Of a DNA stretch of 64,000 bases, positions 8,565 through 17,634 are shown one piece after another. The stretch lies in contig CAVZBF010000002.1 of NCBI GenBank assembly GCA_963773465.1, forward strand, positions 1,054,001-1,118,000. Direction: 5' to 3'. The DNA is from VBAS01 sp963773465. Its GTDB lineage: Bacteria > Bacteroidota > Bacteroidia > Chitinophagales > Chitinophagaceae. A program made the position numbers and the translations under genes. Under the pieces are notes generated by a model, which did no database searches, had not been told where the DNA came from, and was given only the letters and a program-made list of their open reading frames with translations. Numbering within the stretch: the stretch's first letter is position 1; each line of letters opens with the position of its first letter.

Positions 8565-10112
8565 TTAACGATTTTTGACGACGATTTTTTCTACAACCTG
8601 TTCATTGGTTTCCGTATTGACAATACGGAGTGTGTAAAATCCGGTTGTGAGATTATCTATTTGCAGGGTATTGCTCATAATATTCTTCCATTGCTTGATC
8701 ATGCGTCCGTTCACATCCATCAATGTCACATCACGGCCGGCATCTTTATCTTCGAATACCACCGTTACTTTACCATCATTGCTTGGATTCGGGAATACTA
8801 TTGTTTTACCTTTCTGTCCTTCACCGCGAACTGAACGGATGTTACTGTACGCTTGTTTACCATTTATATCCAATTGCCGTAACCTGTATTGTGAAATTCC
8901 TTTTGTACCATTTATATCGGTAAACTCATAAATAAGCGGCGAACTGCTGTTGCCATTAATAGCTTTTGTTTCTACAAAAGCAACTGTTTGCCATCCGCCA
9001 TTCGCAAGCTTGCGCTGAACATCGAAACCTTTACTATTTTCTTCCTGTGCTGTTTCCCATTTCAGATTTACATAATAAGCATTATTACGCACTGCAGTAA
9101 ATGATTTCAGATTAACTGGCAGTGTGGCGCATTCTATTGCAATAAGCGGAGTTCTTAATACATTTTGAAATTCCTGGCCGGTAACTTCCACATACAAATC
9201 CCATTGCGCCCATGGATCGATACAACAATAAGGGTGCGGCAAAGGAACAGGCGACGGATCATATGGATTTGTGTTCTTTAATGTAATTGTTCCGGATGTG
9301 TATATTACCGGATCACTCGGATCAGGAGTGGGCCCTAACAGTGGATTGTGTGCATAAATTTTATAAACAACATGAATATCTGTAGGGCTTGCAGTTGCTA
9401 ATCCAATATCGTACATGAATGGTGAACTTCCGCAGATCTTTATGAAAGCGATTGAAGGATCGTTGAATGATTGTGATAAGCCACAGATATAGCATTGTGC
9501 TTTTGGATCATTCGCGTTCGAATTTGACCCCCAAATATCTGTTTTCACAATGATGGGTGATCCGCAGGCTCCATTAACGACAATGCGAATATTTGTTACA
9601 TCAAAATGTAAAACATCCGCACTTGTTCTTGTAATAATAGCCGTTAAACCAGGTGAATTAGATGGCTTGGTTAGAATAACGGAAGCGTCATGCGGATAAG
9701 TGGCGGCAAAATTTGCCGTTACATTTACAGGGGTACCCGTTGGGAATGTAAGGCTGTTCAGGTTTAAGAACCCAATATCCAGGAATGATTTACCTGACTG
9801 ATCAACCGCGGTACCTAATTGCACGTTTGTTCCCGGATCAGTAGCCGGAGTACTTCCTGAGCAATTAAAAATTGGCGGACTCGGGTAATCTGCAAGTAAC
9901 CACGAGTGGAAAAAAAGGTATTTAAATCCTGAATTAGTGGTAATGTCAAATGAAGCATTGAAAAAATATTCACACTTACCACCGCCTAAATCGTTAGGCA
10001 CGCCTGCCGGGGTGATCACCAGGTTATTGAACTGGAGATCACATTGAGCTTTAGCATTGTTGGCAGTAATTAATGCAAAGACTGTAAAAATTGAAAGTAA
10101 GATCTTTCTCAT
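8565..10112 (-). CDS. secreted protein with T9SS type A sorting domain, paralog 2
   Basis: 515 residues, same length and architecture as the gene at 6655-8202. It has a signal peptide (MRKILLSIFTVFALITANNAKA), a related body with the conserved segment FKYLFFHSWLLADYPSPPIF, the CYICGLSQSF Cys pair, the LPVNLKSFTAVRN module and a sorting domain (TIVFPNPSNDGKVTVVF to VEKIVVKNR). The pair most likely arose by tandem duplication, since bodies, tails and flanking UTR blocks all match. A cell-surface or released product is expected; no enzymatic motif was seen. Confidence 0.8.
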   Translation of the reverse strand: MRKILLSIFTVFALITANNAKAQCDLQFNNLVITPAGVPNDLGGGKCEYFFNASFDITTNSGFKYLFFHSWLLADYPSPPIFNCSGSTPATDPGTNVQLGTAVDQSGKSFLDIGFLNLNSLTFPTGTPVNVTANFAATYPHDASVILTKPSNSPGLTAIITRTSADVLHFDVTNIRIVVNGACGSPIIVKTDIWGSNSNANDPKAQCYICGLSQSFNDPSIAFIKICGSSPFMYDIGLATASPTDIHVVYKIYAHNPLLGPTPDPSDPVIYTSGTITLKNTNPYDPSPVPLPHPYCCIDPWAQWDLYVEVTGQEFQNVLRTPLIAIECATLPVNLKSFTAVRNNAYYVNLKWETAQEENSKGFDVQRKLANGGWQTVAFVETKAINGNSSSPLIYEFTDINGTKGISQYRLRQLDINGKQAYSNIRSVRGEGQKGKTIVFPNPSNDGKVTVVFEDKDAGRDVTLMDVNGRMIKQWKNIMSNTLQIDNLTTGFYTLRIVNTETNEQVVEKIVVKNR

Positions 10113-10407
10113 GCTACAAGGTTTTAAGAATTAACAAAAAGATTTAATTAGGGTTTCAGATATAGTAAAGCCACGCTGAAGCTTGGTGTAACAATGCTTA
10201 ACGATCAAATCCATTTGGCTTTCCAGGAAAGTTCTTGATAGGTGTTGGAGTGATACCCATCATAGGTTACGGTTACAGAAGTCACTAATCAGAATTGTTG
10301 GTGGAGGTTACATAGCCTGTCTTTGGTTTCTTCAATGGAGAGTGGAGAAATGTAGAATTATATATTCAAGGTACTAAAAATTTTAACTGACGAAAAAATA
10401 TTTTATT
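10113..10407. other. intergenic leader region of T9SS paralog 2
   Basis: No gene seen. It holds the CAAGGTTTTAA element at 10117-10127 just before the start codon of paralog 2 on the minus strand. Nothing else was recognised. Confidence 0.5.
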
Positions 10408-10457
10408 TAAAAAAGGGGCGGCACGAGGGCCGCCCCCGCCGTTGGTTAAAACCTTGA
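10408..10457 (-). terminator. GC-rich terminator and 3' UTR block of third T9SS protein gene
   Basis: Stem GGGGCGGC (10415-10422) with GCCGCCCC (10429-10436), loop ACGAGG, T run downstream in transcript, and CAAGGTTTTAACC (10444-10456) right after the stop. Third copy of the same block. Confidence 0.85.
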
Positions 10458-10460
10458 GCT

Positions 10461-12506
10461 TTAACGCTTGTTTACTACGAACTTTTCCACTGTCTGCTCG
10501 CCTGTTTCATTGTTCACTACGCGAACTGTATAGAAACCTGCGCTCAGGTTATCAATCGTAATATTATTATTGGTTACACCTCTCATCTGCTTAATCACAC
10601 GACCGCTCATATCACTCACTGAAATATCACGAATACCATTAGCTTCATCGAAGATGATATTCACTTTACCATCGCTGCTTGGGTTAGGGTAAACAATTGT
10701 TTTACCTTTTTGACCATCGCCGCGAACTGAACGAATAAGACTGTAAGAAGAACGACTGTCCTTATCAACTTGTCTGAGCCTGTATTGAGTAATTCCTTTT
10801 GTTGTGTTATTGAAATCGGTGAACTGGTAATTAAGAGCTGAGTTGCTGCTGCCATTTACTGCTTGTGTAGAAACAAAGCCGATATTTTGCCAGCCACCAG
10901 CACCACCAAGGAACCTCTGTATTTCGAAACCTGAATTGTTAGCTTCAATTGAAGTCTGCCATGTAAGGTTTACATTCCCGCCGCTTCTTGCTGCATTGAA
11001 ATAAGTCATCTTCACAGGAAGAACAGCTATTTCTCCGGTTCCACCTCCTGAATTAGTAGGATTACAGAACTCTGTATTCAATACAAATTCTGATGCGCTG
11101 TTAAAGCTTACTAAAGAAGTTTTTAATGGAGGCCATCCACCTGTAATTGTATTAATGTCTACATAAAAGCATACTGTACCACTGGCACTCATGTTCATTT
11201 TAGTGTCAGTTACAACTGAAGGAGTAAATACATATGTAGTACCGCTGCTAAGCGTTCCATTATAAGAGAATGTAATGCCACTGCCTTCAGCCACGCCATT
11301 GCAATCAGCATCTTTATAACCGGTCATAGTCCATGCCTGAACGCTGCTTGCAGGAATAGGCGCCTGGTTATTGTCTTTAGGATCTTTGACGGTGATCCTG
11401 GTTGTAGAAACAGCAGAAGTTATATTTCTTAATTCCTGGTAAGAAATCTTATACCTGAACTCATATAAACCTACGTTGGTGAATGTAGGAGTTCCGCCAA
11501 CATTAGGCGCTCCGGATACAGCAAGACCTGAACAACATCCACCGGCATTATCTTCCGCTCCGCTGATACCGCTATTACCACTGCCTAATGATACGTGCCA
11601 TGTAAATACATTGCTATAGTTAATAGCTGTGCCGGCAGTTAAACCAGCCGCAGTATACATCCCTAAATATCTGAAAGGAACTGCAAACTCAACACCATAG
11701 CCTGGCTCATTACCATCAGGATGACTGTCAGTAAGAGTTTGTGCCGCAAAAATTTCCTGGATACCATTTGTAACAGTTAACGCTGGCAGGCTTGACGTAC
11801 TTACAAGGTGAAAATCACCAGGCATATTCCAACCGTCTGCAGCGCCGATCGCCCACTCAGAAGTGTTTGGAATATTTTTCGCTCTTGTAGTTGTAGCACT
11901 CATGACGTTTCCTTTAATAGGATCATAAGAACCTGCAGCAGTACCATTTGAATTTACCGCTTCATACCAACCCATTTCAATTTGTGAACCACTATTATTA
12001 AATGTTACTTTAATAACAGGTTCACCTGTTTTCATAAAACCATCCACGTTGATATCAACAAAGTAGTAAAGTGATACCTGCGCGGTATTGTTCTTTGGTC
12101 TTCTGAAATAGAAGAAGGCATTTGCACGGTCATAAGTAAATGCGAAATAGCGAAGATCACGATGATCCTGTCCGGGTACATCTTTATCGTAATCGGCGCC
12201 AACTGCACTTCTTAATCCGTCAAGCTGCACATTAGCTGGAGATACCGGTGAAGTGTGCGGGTTTGGCTCATAGCCACCTTTGTTTACACCAGCATAAGCA
12301 TAAGGACCAGTGATGTGCTGGATCCAATCTGCAGAGCTGCCATTGATTGTAAATAAGGTGCCTCCTGTTCCTGCAGGGCCGGCTCCCATGTCACCAGCTG
12401 TACCGGTGCCATCCCAACGCTTAATGTCACCTGTACCACAGGTAACTTGTGCTTTCGTTATCGCGAAAGCACAGACTAACATTGTCGAAAGTAAAATCTT
12501 TTTCAT
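10461..12506 (-). CDS. secreted protein with T9SS type A sorting domain (681 aa)
   Basis: 681 residues with a signal peptide (MKKILLSTMLVCAFAITKA). The N-terminal 350 residues start VTCGTGDIKRWDGTGTAG and look like an extracellular beta-rich domain (DLRYFAFTYDRANAFFYFRR, YYFVDINVDGFM), similar to choice-of-anchor domains. A middle region (AVSTTRITVKDPKDNN) leads to the ILPVKMTYFNAARSGGNV fibronectin-like module and the type A sorting tail (TIVYPNPSSDGKVNIIF to VEKFVVNKR). The body is not the same as paralogs 1 and 2, but tail, leader motif and terminator are shared, suggesting shuffling of a common export cassette. Function unknown. Confidence 0.8.
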   Translation of the reverse strand: MKKILLSTMLVCAFAITKAQVTCGTGDIKRWDGTGTAGDMGAGPAGTGGTLFTINGSSADWIQHITGPYAYAGVNKGGYEPNPHTSPVSPANVQLDGLRSAVGADYDKDVPGQDHRDLRYFAFTYDRANAFFYFRRPKNNTAQVSLYYFVDINVDGFMKTGEPVIKVTFNNSGSQIEMGWYEAVNSNGTAAGSYDPIKGNVMSATTTRAKNIPNTSEWAIGAADGWNMPGDFHLVSTSSLPALTVTNGIQEIFAAQTLTDSHPDGNEPGYGVEFAVPFRYLGMYTAAGLTAGTAINYSNVFTWHVSLGSGNSGISGAEDNAGGCCSGLAVSGAPNVGGTPTFTNVGLYEFRYKISYQELRNITSAVSTTRITVKDPKDNNQAPIPASSVQAWTMTGYKDADCNGVAEGSGITFSYNGTLSSGTTYVFTPSVVTDTKMNMSASGTVCFYVDINTITGGWPPLKTSLVSFNSASEFVLNTEFCNPTNSGGGTGEIAVLPVKMTYFNAARSGGNVNLTWQTSIEANNSGFEIQRFLGGAGGWQNIGFVSTQAVNGSSNSALNYQFTDFNNTTKGITQYRLRQVDKDSRSSYSLIRSVRGDGQKGKTIVYPNPSSDGKVNIIFDEANGIRDISVSDMSGRVIKQMRGVTNNNITIDNLSAGFYTVRVVNNETGEQTVEKFVVNKR

Positions 12507-13209
12507 GCTTCAAGGTTTTGTTGGCCCGACTGTATCGGACCGGTTTAATAATTGTTTTTACAGTTTACGAATGACTACCCTTCGGCTTTATTTTTTCGGG
12601 GTAGTGTATATGATGATTCATTTCATCCACTTGTTAGTGGTGATTCATCAGGAGGTTGGAAACCTTGGCATTCAGAATAGGAAGGGACTTAGCTTAAGTT
12701 AGCTTCAATACAATAGAGGATCATTACTGATAATTCAGAAGAATTGGAAAATGCTTGGTGCCATAATGAATATTGCTAAAGCAATAACATTGCAGCTACA
12801 CAGGAGAGTGTCAACTTAAAATGGATTTACAAACCAACGGCTTTTTTTATAGGAGAGTGAAATTTCGGGGAGATTGAATTTGCTCAATCGAGCAGCTAAA
12901 TTAGAAAGAGTTTTTTGGAAATACAAATAGATGATGAAAATTTCTTTTATTAATAAGTTATTATCCTCATGTTAACGCCTACAAGCCAACGCTATAAAAC
13001 AACCAAAGAACTACAATCAACCCTTTATTACTCCACCGCAGATTTGAATGAAAATGTTCCCGCTGAATCGGGGATTCACGATTTTTATCCCTTAGCCCTG
13101 TTCAAATCCCCGGCAAAGGCATGGCTTAAGCGTATGAACTAGTACAATTACCAATTCCATATTCTTATTGAATTACCGAAAATCCAGGTGACTTATATAA
13201 AATGAGCGA
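12507..13209. other. 700-base intergenic region
   Basis: The 5' end holds the leader of the 681-residue T9SS gene, with TCAAGGTTTT at 12510-12519. No known gene was recognised except a possible 57-codon reading frame at 12969-13142. Composition is AT-rich and there are no obvious repeats. Confidence 0.5.
12969..13142 (+). CDS. possible small protein (57 aa), unrecognised
   Basis: ATG to TAG frame starting MLTPTSQRYKTTKELQ and ending AWLKRMN, hydrophilic with several Tyr and Lys. No signal peptide, membrane segment or known motif is visible. No ribosome site distinguishes it, as is normal for this phylum. It could be a small gene, a remnant of a longer one, or chance. Confidence 0.25.
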   Translation: MLTPTSQRYKTTKELQSTLYYSTADLNENVPAESGIHDFYPLALFKSPAKAWLKRMN

Positions 13210-13893
13210 TCAGGCAGCAATGATTTTTTTTGCAAGCTTTTCTACTTTCTGAATGGTTTCTCTGGCCGTAATGTGAGTATTATCCAATAAAATTGCGTCA
13301 TCGGCTTTACGAAGCGGACTCTCTTCGCGGTTGCTATCGATATAATCCCGCATTTCCAGGTTGGCTTTTATTTCTTCTATAGTGATGTTGGGATTCTTTT
13401 CAAAAAGCTCCTTAAATCTTCGTTCCACTCTCACTGCATTATCCGCGGTTAAAAATATCTTCAGTTCAGCTTTTGGAAAAACAACCGTGCCTATGTCACG
13501 ACCATCCATTATTATTCCTTTCTTTTTACCCATTAACTGCTGCTGCTCTACTGCAAACTTTCTTACTTCTTTAATAGCAGCTACATCACTCACTTTTTCA
13601 GCTACAACAAGATCACGGATCACATACTCTACATTTTCTTCGTTCAAATACATTTCACTTTGCTGGCTTTTATCATTGTAAATAAATTCAAGCGATATTT
13701 CCTTCAATGCTTTTTTTACTTCCGTTTTATCGGTCCAGTCAACATGATTACGTAAAAAATAGAGTGTAATAGCACGATACATAGCACCGCTATCAACATA
13801 TAAATAACCCAATTCCTTTGCAAGCTCCTTTGCTAATGTGCTTTTGCCGCAACTGCTCCATCCGTCAATTGCTATAATGATTTTTTTAGCCAT
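13210..13893 (-). CDS. cmk: cytidylate kinase
   Basis: 227 residues, standard length. P-loop GWSSCGKSTLAKELAKELG (residues 11-29), the CMP-binding VDSGAMYRAITLYFLR segment, the DGRDIGTVVFPKAELKIFLT core (about 128-147) and the RDYIDSNREESPLRKADDAI lid region are all present. It phosphorylates CMP and dCMP with ATP in pyrimidine nucleotide supply. The gene seems monocistronic; it is followed in the same direction by no close gene and preceded by the terminator of the prolyl oligopeptidase. Confidence 0.95.
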   Translation of the reverse strand: MAKKIIIAIDGWSSCGKSTLAKELAKELGYLYVDSGAMYRAITLYFLRNHVDWTDKTEVKKALKEISLEFIYNDKSQQSEMYLNEENVEYVIRDLVVAEKVSDVAAIKEVRKFAVEQQQLMGKKKGIIMDGRDIGTVVFPKAELKIFLTADNAVRVERRFKELFEKNPNITIEEIKANLEMRDYIDSNREESPLRKADDAILLDNTHITARETIQKVEKLAKKIIAA

Positions 13894-13902
13894 TCATTTA
13901 CA

Positions 13903-13932
13903 AAAATAAATTACCGCCACTGAAGGCGGTAA
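13903..13932 (-). terminator. Rho-independent terminator of the prolyl oligopeptidase gene
   Basis: TTACCGCC (13911-13918) pairs with GGCGGTAA (13925-13932). On the minus strand the stem is followed by TTTATTTTTG. It lies between the peptidase stop and the cmk start. Confidence 0.75.
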
Positions 13933-13960
13933 CTTGTGAAAAAAGATATATCATGTAATA

Positions 13961-16109
13961 TCAGAACGGCTTTTTAGCATCCTGGAATTTTACCCCTTCA
14001 AATTTTGGCGTCAGCTTCATATTGTAAAAAATGAATGAATAAATATCAGCTGTTGTTTCCAGGCTTTTTCTCAAATTACTTGCGCCATGCCCTGAATTTA
14101 CATCGATACGGATCATCGCAGGATTACTCCCTTTATACTTTTCCTGCAAGGTAGCCGCATATTTAAATGAATGTGCCGGCACTACCCTGTCGTCATGATC
14201 TGCCGTTGTAACTAAAGTAGCCGGGTAATTTAATCCTTCTTTAATATTATGTATTGGTGAATAAGCATACAGGTTTTTAAAATCGCTTGCATTGTCACTG
14301 CTTCCATATTCTGCTATCCAGTTCCAGCCGATCGTGAATTTGTGAAAGCGCAACATATCCATTACACCAACCTGTGGTATTGCCACTTTACACAGATCAG
14401 GTCGTTGATTGATAACAGTACCAACTAACAAGCCGCCATTTGAACCACCCTGCAATGCGAGATAATCTTTCGAAGTATATTTCTCATTGATTAGAAATTC
14501 ACCCGCTGCAATAAAATCATCAAAAACAGTTTGCTTTTTCAAACGCATACCGGCTTCATGCCATTTTTCTCCGTATTCACTGCCACCGCGAAGATTGGCT
14601 ATGCAATAAACCCCTCCTTGTTCCAGCCATGCAATTCTTGTTGGTGAAAAAGAAGGCGTGCTGCTGATATTAAATCCGCCATAACCATAAAGTATCGTTG
14701 GGTTCTTTCCATTCTTTTGTGTCCCTTTTTTATACACAATAAACATAGGGACCTTAGTTCCATCCTTGCTTGGATAAAATACTTGTTCCGTTACATATTC
14801 TTCCGGGTTAAATTTTACTTCGGGTTTTCTGAAAATTGTGCTTTTTCCGCTTGCGATATCATAACGATAAATAGTGGGAGGAAAAGTAATAGAAGTAAAC
14901 GTGTAAAAAACAAATTTATCATCATGATTGCCGCCAAACCCGCCGGCGGAACCAAGTGCCGGCAATTTTACTTCTCTTTCAAGATTTCCCTCATGATCGT
15001 ATACATACACCCGGCTGGTTACATCTTTTAAATAAGTAACAAACAATTTGCCGCCGGATGATGTAGCGGAAGAAAGGTTCTCGGGTTTTTCAGCAATGAC
15101 GGTTTTCCAATTTGCAGGATCAGGATTTTTTGGATCAATAGAAATGATCCTGCGGTTTAATGCGCCATCATTTGTAGTAATAAGAAACCTGCCATTGACT
15201 TCTTCAAGGAAATTATAATTAAACTCACCTACTTCTTTTATTATCGGTTTAAATATTTTGTCGTTGTCTTTGCTGTCAAAATACCAAAGTGCATTTCCAT
15301 CTTTTCCTTTCCCGCGATCAGAGATATTCAAAAAAACAAATCGCTCATCTTCGCTGGTAAATACGCCATGAAAACGTTGCGGATTTGCCGCATCTTCATA
15401 CACTAATATATCCTGCTCTTGTGAAGTTCCCACTTTATGAAAATACACTCTGTGATTTTCGTTTTTAGTCGAAAGCTCTTTTCCTTTTTCAGGAGTTGGA
15501 TAACGGCTATAGAAAAATCCATCTCCTTTCCATGATGCGCCTGAAACTTTTACCCATGCAAGTGAATCAGGTAAATATTTCAATGTCGTCATATCCATTA
15601 CAAAAAACGTACGCCAATCGCTTCCGCCCGCTGTTTTGCCAATCACTGCATATTTTCCATCTTTTGAAAGAGAAAAAGCACCAAGACCTGCTGTACCATC
15701 AGCAGAAAATTTATTTGGATCCAACACCAGTTCCGGCACACCATCCAAGCCTTTCTGACGATATAATACACTTTGATTTTGCAAGCCATCATTCTTTGAA
15801 AAATAGAAATACTCATTCTTGCGTGACGGTGAACAATATTTTGGATAATCATTTATTTCTTCCAGTCTTTTTAACCATTGTGCCCGGTAAGGAATTTTAT
15901 CAAGATATCCGAATGTTACTTTATTTTCTTCCGTTACCCATTGCTTTGTTTCCTCACTGCGGTCATCCTCAAGCCAGCGATAAGGATCAGCTACCATCGT
16001 ACCATGATAATCGGTGACTGTATCAACCTTTTTTGTAACAGGATAATTGAACTGCGCAAATAAAAAAACGGGGATAAAAATAAACAAGTGATAAAAAGAT
16101 CTTTTTCAT
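13961..16109 (-). CDS. prolyl oligopeptidase family serine peptidase (S9A), exported
   Basis: About 716 residues. The N-terminal propeller domain starts YPVTKKVDTVTDYHGTMVADPYRWLEDDRS, typical of prolyl endopeptidases. The C-terminal alpha/beta hydrolase carries the Ser motif GGSNGGLL (about 550), Asp in ADHDDRV (about 632) and His in SGHGA (about 666). The open frame begins only at TTG 16087, but ATG at 16107-16109 encodes MKKIFLS in a frame offset by one. Removing one base near 16088 joins them into a normal signal peptide ending FAQ, so I place the start at 16109. It degrades proline-containing peptides in the periplasm. Confidence 0.9.
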
Positions 16110-16147
16110 GTGAATTTTTTTATTGTTTTTTGGCCACATGGAATTCT

Positions 16148-16210
16148 CCATAAAATTTTTCAACACCACCTGGCCCCGATAGCTATCGGGATGCCCGGAA
16201 AATTTTATGG
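16148..16210. repeat. nested inverted repeat between S9 peptidase and pfkA
   Basis: Outer arms CCATAAAATTTT (16148-16159) and AAAATTTTATGG (16199-16210) enclose the perfect 16-base palindrome CCCGATAGCTATCGGG (16175-16190). It could extrude as a cruciform or fold as a hairpin in either transcript. It lies in the shared upstream region of two divergent genes. Confidence 0.7.
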
Positions 16211-16374
16211 CTCATTACATGTCATTCTTGTTTAATAAATAAAATTAACGATAAGCAAACGTAAAAAAATGAATAACTGACAAAGGGCAGATGACGAGGA
16301 TAAGTGCTTGTGTGAAAAAAACACGATCAAAAAACAAAACATTATTTTTGGCGGCCGGTTAACCCAATAAAATT

Positions 16375-16388
16375 CAAACAGTTGTTTG
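16375..16388. promoter_or_regulatory. palindromic motif CAAACAGTTGTTTG upstream of pfkA
   Basis: Arms CAAACA/TGTTTG with a GT centre. The identical 14-mer, in a 17-base identical context, lies at 23159-23172 in the divergent promoter region of the sugar-oxidation locus. Possible operator; no experimental support. Confidence 0.35.
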
Positions 16389-16412
16389 TTTTTTGGTTAA
16401 CCGTTAATTGAT

Positions 16413-17396
16413 ATGGCAAATAAAGTAACAAAAATTGGAGTACTTACATCCGGCGGTGATTCGCCCGGGATGAATGCAGCTATCAGGGCTGTAGTAAGAA
16501 CAGGTATATATCATGGACTGGAAGTGTATGGAATTATGCGTGGTTACCAGGGAATGATCGATGATGATATCATCAAAATGGAAACAAGGTCGGTTGCAAA
16601 TATTATTCAGCGCGGCGGCACTATTTTAAAAACGGCCCGTTGCAAAGAATTTTTTGAATACGAAGGAAGAAAAAAAGCATACGAAAATTTGAAGGAACGA
16701 GGCATTGATGGTCTTGTGATTATTGGTGGTGATGGATCTTTTCGTGGTGCTGTAAAATTCAGCCAGGAATTTGATATTCCTTGCATCGGTATCGCCGGTA
16801 CTATTGATAAAGATATTGATGGAACTGATTTTACAATTGGATTTGATACAGCTGTGAACACTGCCGTAGAAGCAATTGATAAAGTAAGAGATACCATGGA
16901 TGCGCACGACCGTATTTTTATTATTGAAGTAATGGGTCGTGATGCAGGATATATTGCACTGCATAGCGGTATTGCTACCGGCGCCGAAAATATTCTTATC
17001 CCGGAAAGAAAAACCGATATTAATGATATCATTACTTCCCTACAGGAAAAAGAAAGAAGAAAAAAATTGGTGAACCTGATCGTAGTTGCCGAAGGTGATG
17101 ATTTTGGCGGCGCCAATGAGCTGCATAAGATTTTAAAAGAAAAAATGCCAAATGCCGAAATAAGAGTTTGCATACTTGGTCATATACAAAGAGGCGGTTC
17201 ACCTTCCTGTCTTGACAGGCTTATTGCAAGCCGCATGGGTTATCATGCAGTGGAAAGTCTTTTGGAAGGAAGATATAATGTATTTGTAGGAATTATGAAT
17301 AACAAAATGCATTATATACCGCTTGAAAATGCAGTAAAAAATAAAGCAAAGATCAGTGAAGAATGGATGAAGATCGTGAAGATATTGGCCAGCTAA
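16413..17396 (+). CDS. pfkA: ATP-dependent 6-phosphofructokinase
   Basis: 327 residues, normal for bacterial PfkA. ATP site GGDSPGMNAAIRAVVRTG (residues 14-31), GGDGSFRGA (about 107), and catalytic GTIDKDIDGTDFTIG (about 129), then MGRDAGYIALHSGIATGA and LGHIQRGGSPSCLDRLIAS. Gly at the two positions that separate ATP- from PPi-dependent enzymes (GGDGS, GTID) supports ATP use. It catalyses fructose-6-phosphate to fructose-1,6-bisphosphate. The downstream pyk gene makes this a small glycolysis cluster, with 240 bases between. Confidence 0.93.
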   Translation: MANKVTKIGVLTSGGDSPGMNAAIRAVVRTGIYHGLEVYGIMRGYQGMIDDDIIKMETRSVANIIQRGGTILKTARCKEFFEYEGRKKAYENLKERGIDGLVIIGGDGSFRGAVKFSQEFDIPCIGIAGTIDKDIDGTDFTIGFDTAVNTAVEAIDKVRDTMDAHDRIFIIEVMGRDAGYIALHSGIATGAENILIPERKTDINDIITSLQEKERRKKLVNLIVVAEGDDFGGANELHKILKEKMPNAEIRVCILGHIQRGGSPSCLDRLIASRMGYHAVESLLEGRYNVFVGIMNNKMHYIPLENAVKNKAKISEEWMKIVKILAS

Positions 17397-17433
17397 GCCC
17401 CTGTCCCCAAAGGGGGAACTTAGAAGGGTTAGC
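17397..17433. repeat. dispersed C/G-rich repeat (CCCC..AAAGGGGG type)
   Basis: CCCCTGTCCCCAAAGGGGGA followed by ACTTAGAAGGGTTAGC, right after the pfkA stop. Similar elements lie at 26644-26679, 26800-26836, 26950-26988 and 55974-56004. Confidence 0.6.
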
Positions 17434-17490
17434 ATAAATTCTTTTGAACGTTTTTTAAAATGAAAGCGATGATTGTGTAACCAACTTTTG

Positions 17491-17532
17491 GAATTCTATT
17501 CAACTTCTGTTGCGTCGCACACTTGAGCTTTC
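17491..17532 (-). repeat. dispersed repeat (GTGCGACGCAAC family), copy 1
   Basis: On the minus strand it reads CAAGTGTGCGACGCAACAGA then AGTTGAATAGAATTC. Related copies at 26842-26899, 39178-39208 and 50089-50213. Confidence 0.6.
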
Positions 17533-17634
17533 GATTTCTAAGGAGCAATGCAGAAAGATTATAACTTATAACAATTAACCAGCAACCAGCAACAACTAAT
17601 GGGTAAAAAAGTAGAAAAATATTTTCAAAAAAAT

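Noticed and set aside
14717..15031. Open frames antisense to the prolyl oligopeptidase and to other long genes
   Set aside because: No start context, no family match, composition mirrors the codon usage of the true gene on the other strand.
16413..17396. PPi-dependent phosphofructokinase
   Set aside because: Gly in GGDGS and GTID positions favour ATP use; length 327 is that of ATP-PfkA.
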